Below the pieces are notes generated by a model that worked only from the letters and a program-made list of their open reading frames with translations, was not told where the DNA came from and made no database searches. Positions 62,731 to 64,000 of a DNA stretch of 64,000 nucleotides are shown here, piece after piece. A program made the translations under genes and the position numbers. The stretch comes from Luscinia megarhynchos (Eukaryota > Chordata > Aves > Passeriformes > Turdidae): assembly GCA_034336665.1 (NCBI GenBank), contig JAPFBE010000003.1:34818360-34882359 (forward strand), written 5' to 3'. How positions within the stretch are numbered: the stretch's first letter is position 1; the number at the start of each line of letters is the position of its first letter.

Positions 62731-64000
62731 ACTCGATTGTTTCTTCAGTAATATGTGTGTGAAGCTGAATTCTTTCTCAACTTCTCTCAGGAGGTACACG
62801 AAGATCATTGCTGTCAGTATACCAAGAGATTTCAATGGGAAACTGCATAATAGTGTATTTCTTTTGATTAATCCTAAATTGCTTTGGGAGTCTTGAATAA
62901 ACAGTATCCCTTTCCTGAAATACATTGATCTTCTATTTATTGTTCTGTTCCAGAAATTCCCTTAAGATACTTCATTCATCTAAAGTTCCTTTTCTTTATT
63001 TGGAAACTCTGGTATATGCTTGGTGCTATGAATCAAAAATAATATGCTTTCTCTTCTATATTCTTCTCTTGTTTAGTTTCCCCTTTAACTTATTGGGTGG
63101 GGAGTCATGGTCTCTCTTGGTCATATTTTTTGTACCTAGTTACTACATATATTCTCATTTACCCATCCCACTTCCCTCTTCAGATGTACTTGTCATTGTT
63201 TATGCATCTTACACACCATAGGCACATTGTGCCAGATGCACTGGAAGATCCACAACTCTTGCACTCCCAAAAGTAACTTGAAGCTTCCATGTTCAAAGAT
63301 CTGATTGGGCTGAAGTGTAATTTATCAATTTTATTTTTATTTTTAGCTATGTACCACTTGAAAGGGAGAGTAACATGTTTTCCTCAAAGATGGGTGTAGA
63401 ATTGGAGCCATGTGTGCTGGGTCATGCAATAGCATCATAGCTGGAAAGGGAATAACAAGGTAAACTTACATTCTGATGAGAAATCTAGGATAAAAATTAA
63501 TTCTGGGAATTCTTACTGATATACTTTTCTAAGTACTTGTTTTCCAAATCTTTCTCCCTGTATGTGTTGCAGCATCTGTGCTCACACATGCCTCATTTTC
63601 TCAGGTGTTGCTTCATAAAACCATGGTAATAGGCGTGGGTTCTGTACATTCATTCAGAGAAGCAAGCAGGTTTGGGGCTTTTTAAAAACTCACTCCTCCA
63701 AAAACCCAGCAGGCTTGGGGTTGCCATTGTCCACTCTTTGTATAATTGCCTGATAGCTGGAGAACTCAGTTAAGAGGTGGGGAATTTGGTGTTATGTTCG
63801 GTGTCCTCCACAGCTGGAGGATATTCAAAGTCACTTGAACATCGTGAAGCAGTGGGAATAGCATCCAGTGGTAGCTGAAAGGCTTTTGATGAGAAATATA
63901 TAGCAATAAGTTGCTCTGCCTTCAAAGCTGTGCTCCTTTTCTCTGTATTTTGAAATTTCCAATTAGATATTGCTGAGAACTTTTTTTTTAATGACTAGTA

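Larger units (their letters stand above)
45769..64000 (+). other. NALF1: NALF1 intron 1, 5' part, continuing past the window
   Basis: No second NALF1 exon is visible. None of the open frames shows the expected continuation of the Cys-rich domain. A very long first intron is a known property of this gene in other vertebrates. The first 660 bases are CpG-island sequence, and after about 46.4 kb the DNA is AT-rich. Apart from the GGGCT minisatellite, the dinucleotide tracts, the ATGCATAT cluster and the LINE fossil listed separately, I see no gene or RNA gene. The GC-richer stretch at 58380-59110 holds a 139-codon open frame (58547-58966) with no recognised motif. Confidence 0.85.

Overview
This window looks like nuclear DNA from a bird. 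The main signs are three 3'-end fragments of CR1 LINEs with the avian sequence pattern, an LTR of a type I recall as common in bird genomes, simple-sequence arrays, and a single-copy vertebrate gene exon inside a GC-rich CpG island. Everything else is AT-rich, with stop codons in all frames. There are no operons, bacterial genes, CRISPR arrays, rRNAs or tRNAs that I can recognise.

One protein-coding gene is supported: NALF1 (FAM155A), an auxiliary subunit of the sodium leak channel NALCN, on the + strand. Only its first coding exon is present, from the ATG at 44950 to a consensus splice donor after 45768. It encodes 273 residues: a cytoplasmic N-terminus, a membrane segment, a Pro/Gly/Ser-rich linker and the first part of the Cys-rich extracellular domain. 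The remaining exons must lie beyond base 64000, and everything from 45769 to the end is intron 1.

Layout. 1-43879 is intergenic sequence upstream of NALF1. It holds a 354-base unbroken purine tract (6111-6464), a perfect 16-bp hairpin with a third copy of one arm (12567-12620), a T/G-rich tract (16379-16454), CR1 fragments (16699-17262 minus, 18727-19146 plus, 29780-30215 minus), a possible interspersed repeat near 21.6-22.0 kb, a TAGAA array (23006-23143) and a probable solitary LTR (37332-37896). 43880-46430 is the CpG island that carries the promoter, the 5' leader and exon 1. The leader has a YY1-type site, several short uORFs, CCA/CTC repeats and a purine tract. 45769-64000 is the start of intron 1. 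It contains a GGGCT minisatellite, a cluster of ATGCATAT motifs and, at the far end, an old decayed CR1/L3-type reverse transcriptase fragment whose catalytic box can still be traced.

I found no convincing new multi-gene system. The points most worth a second look are a uORF whose stop codon overlaps the NALF1 start codon, the structured leader, the G-rich minisatellite just inside intron 1, and the LINE reverse transcriptase fossil.
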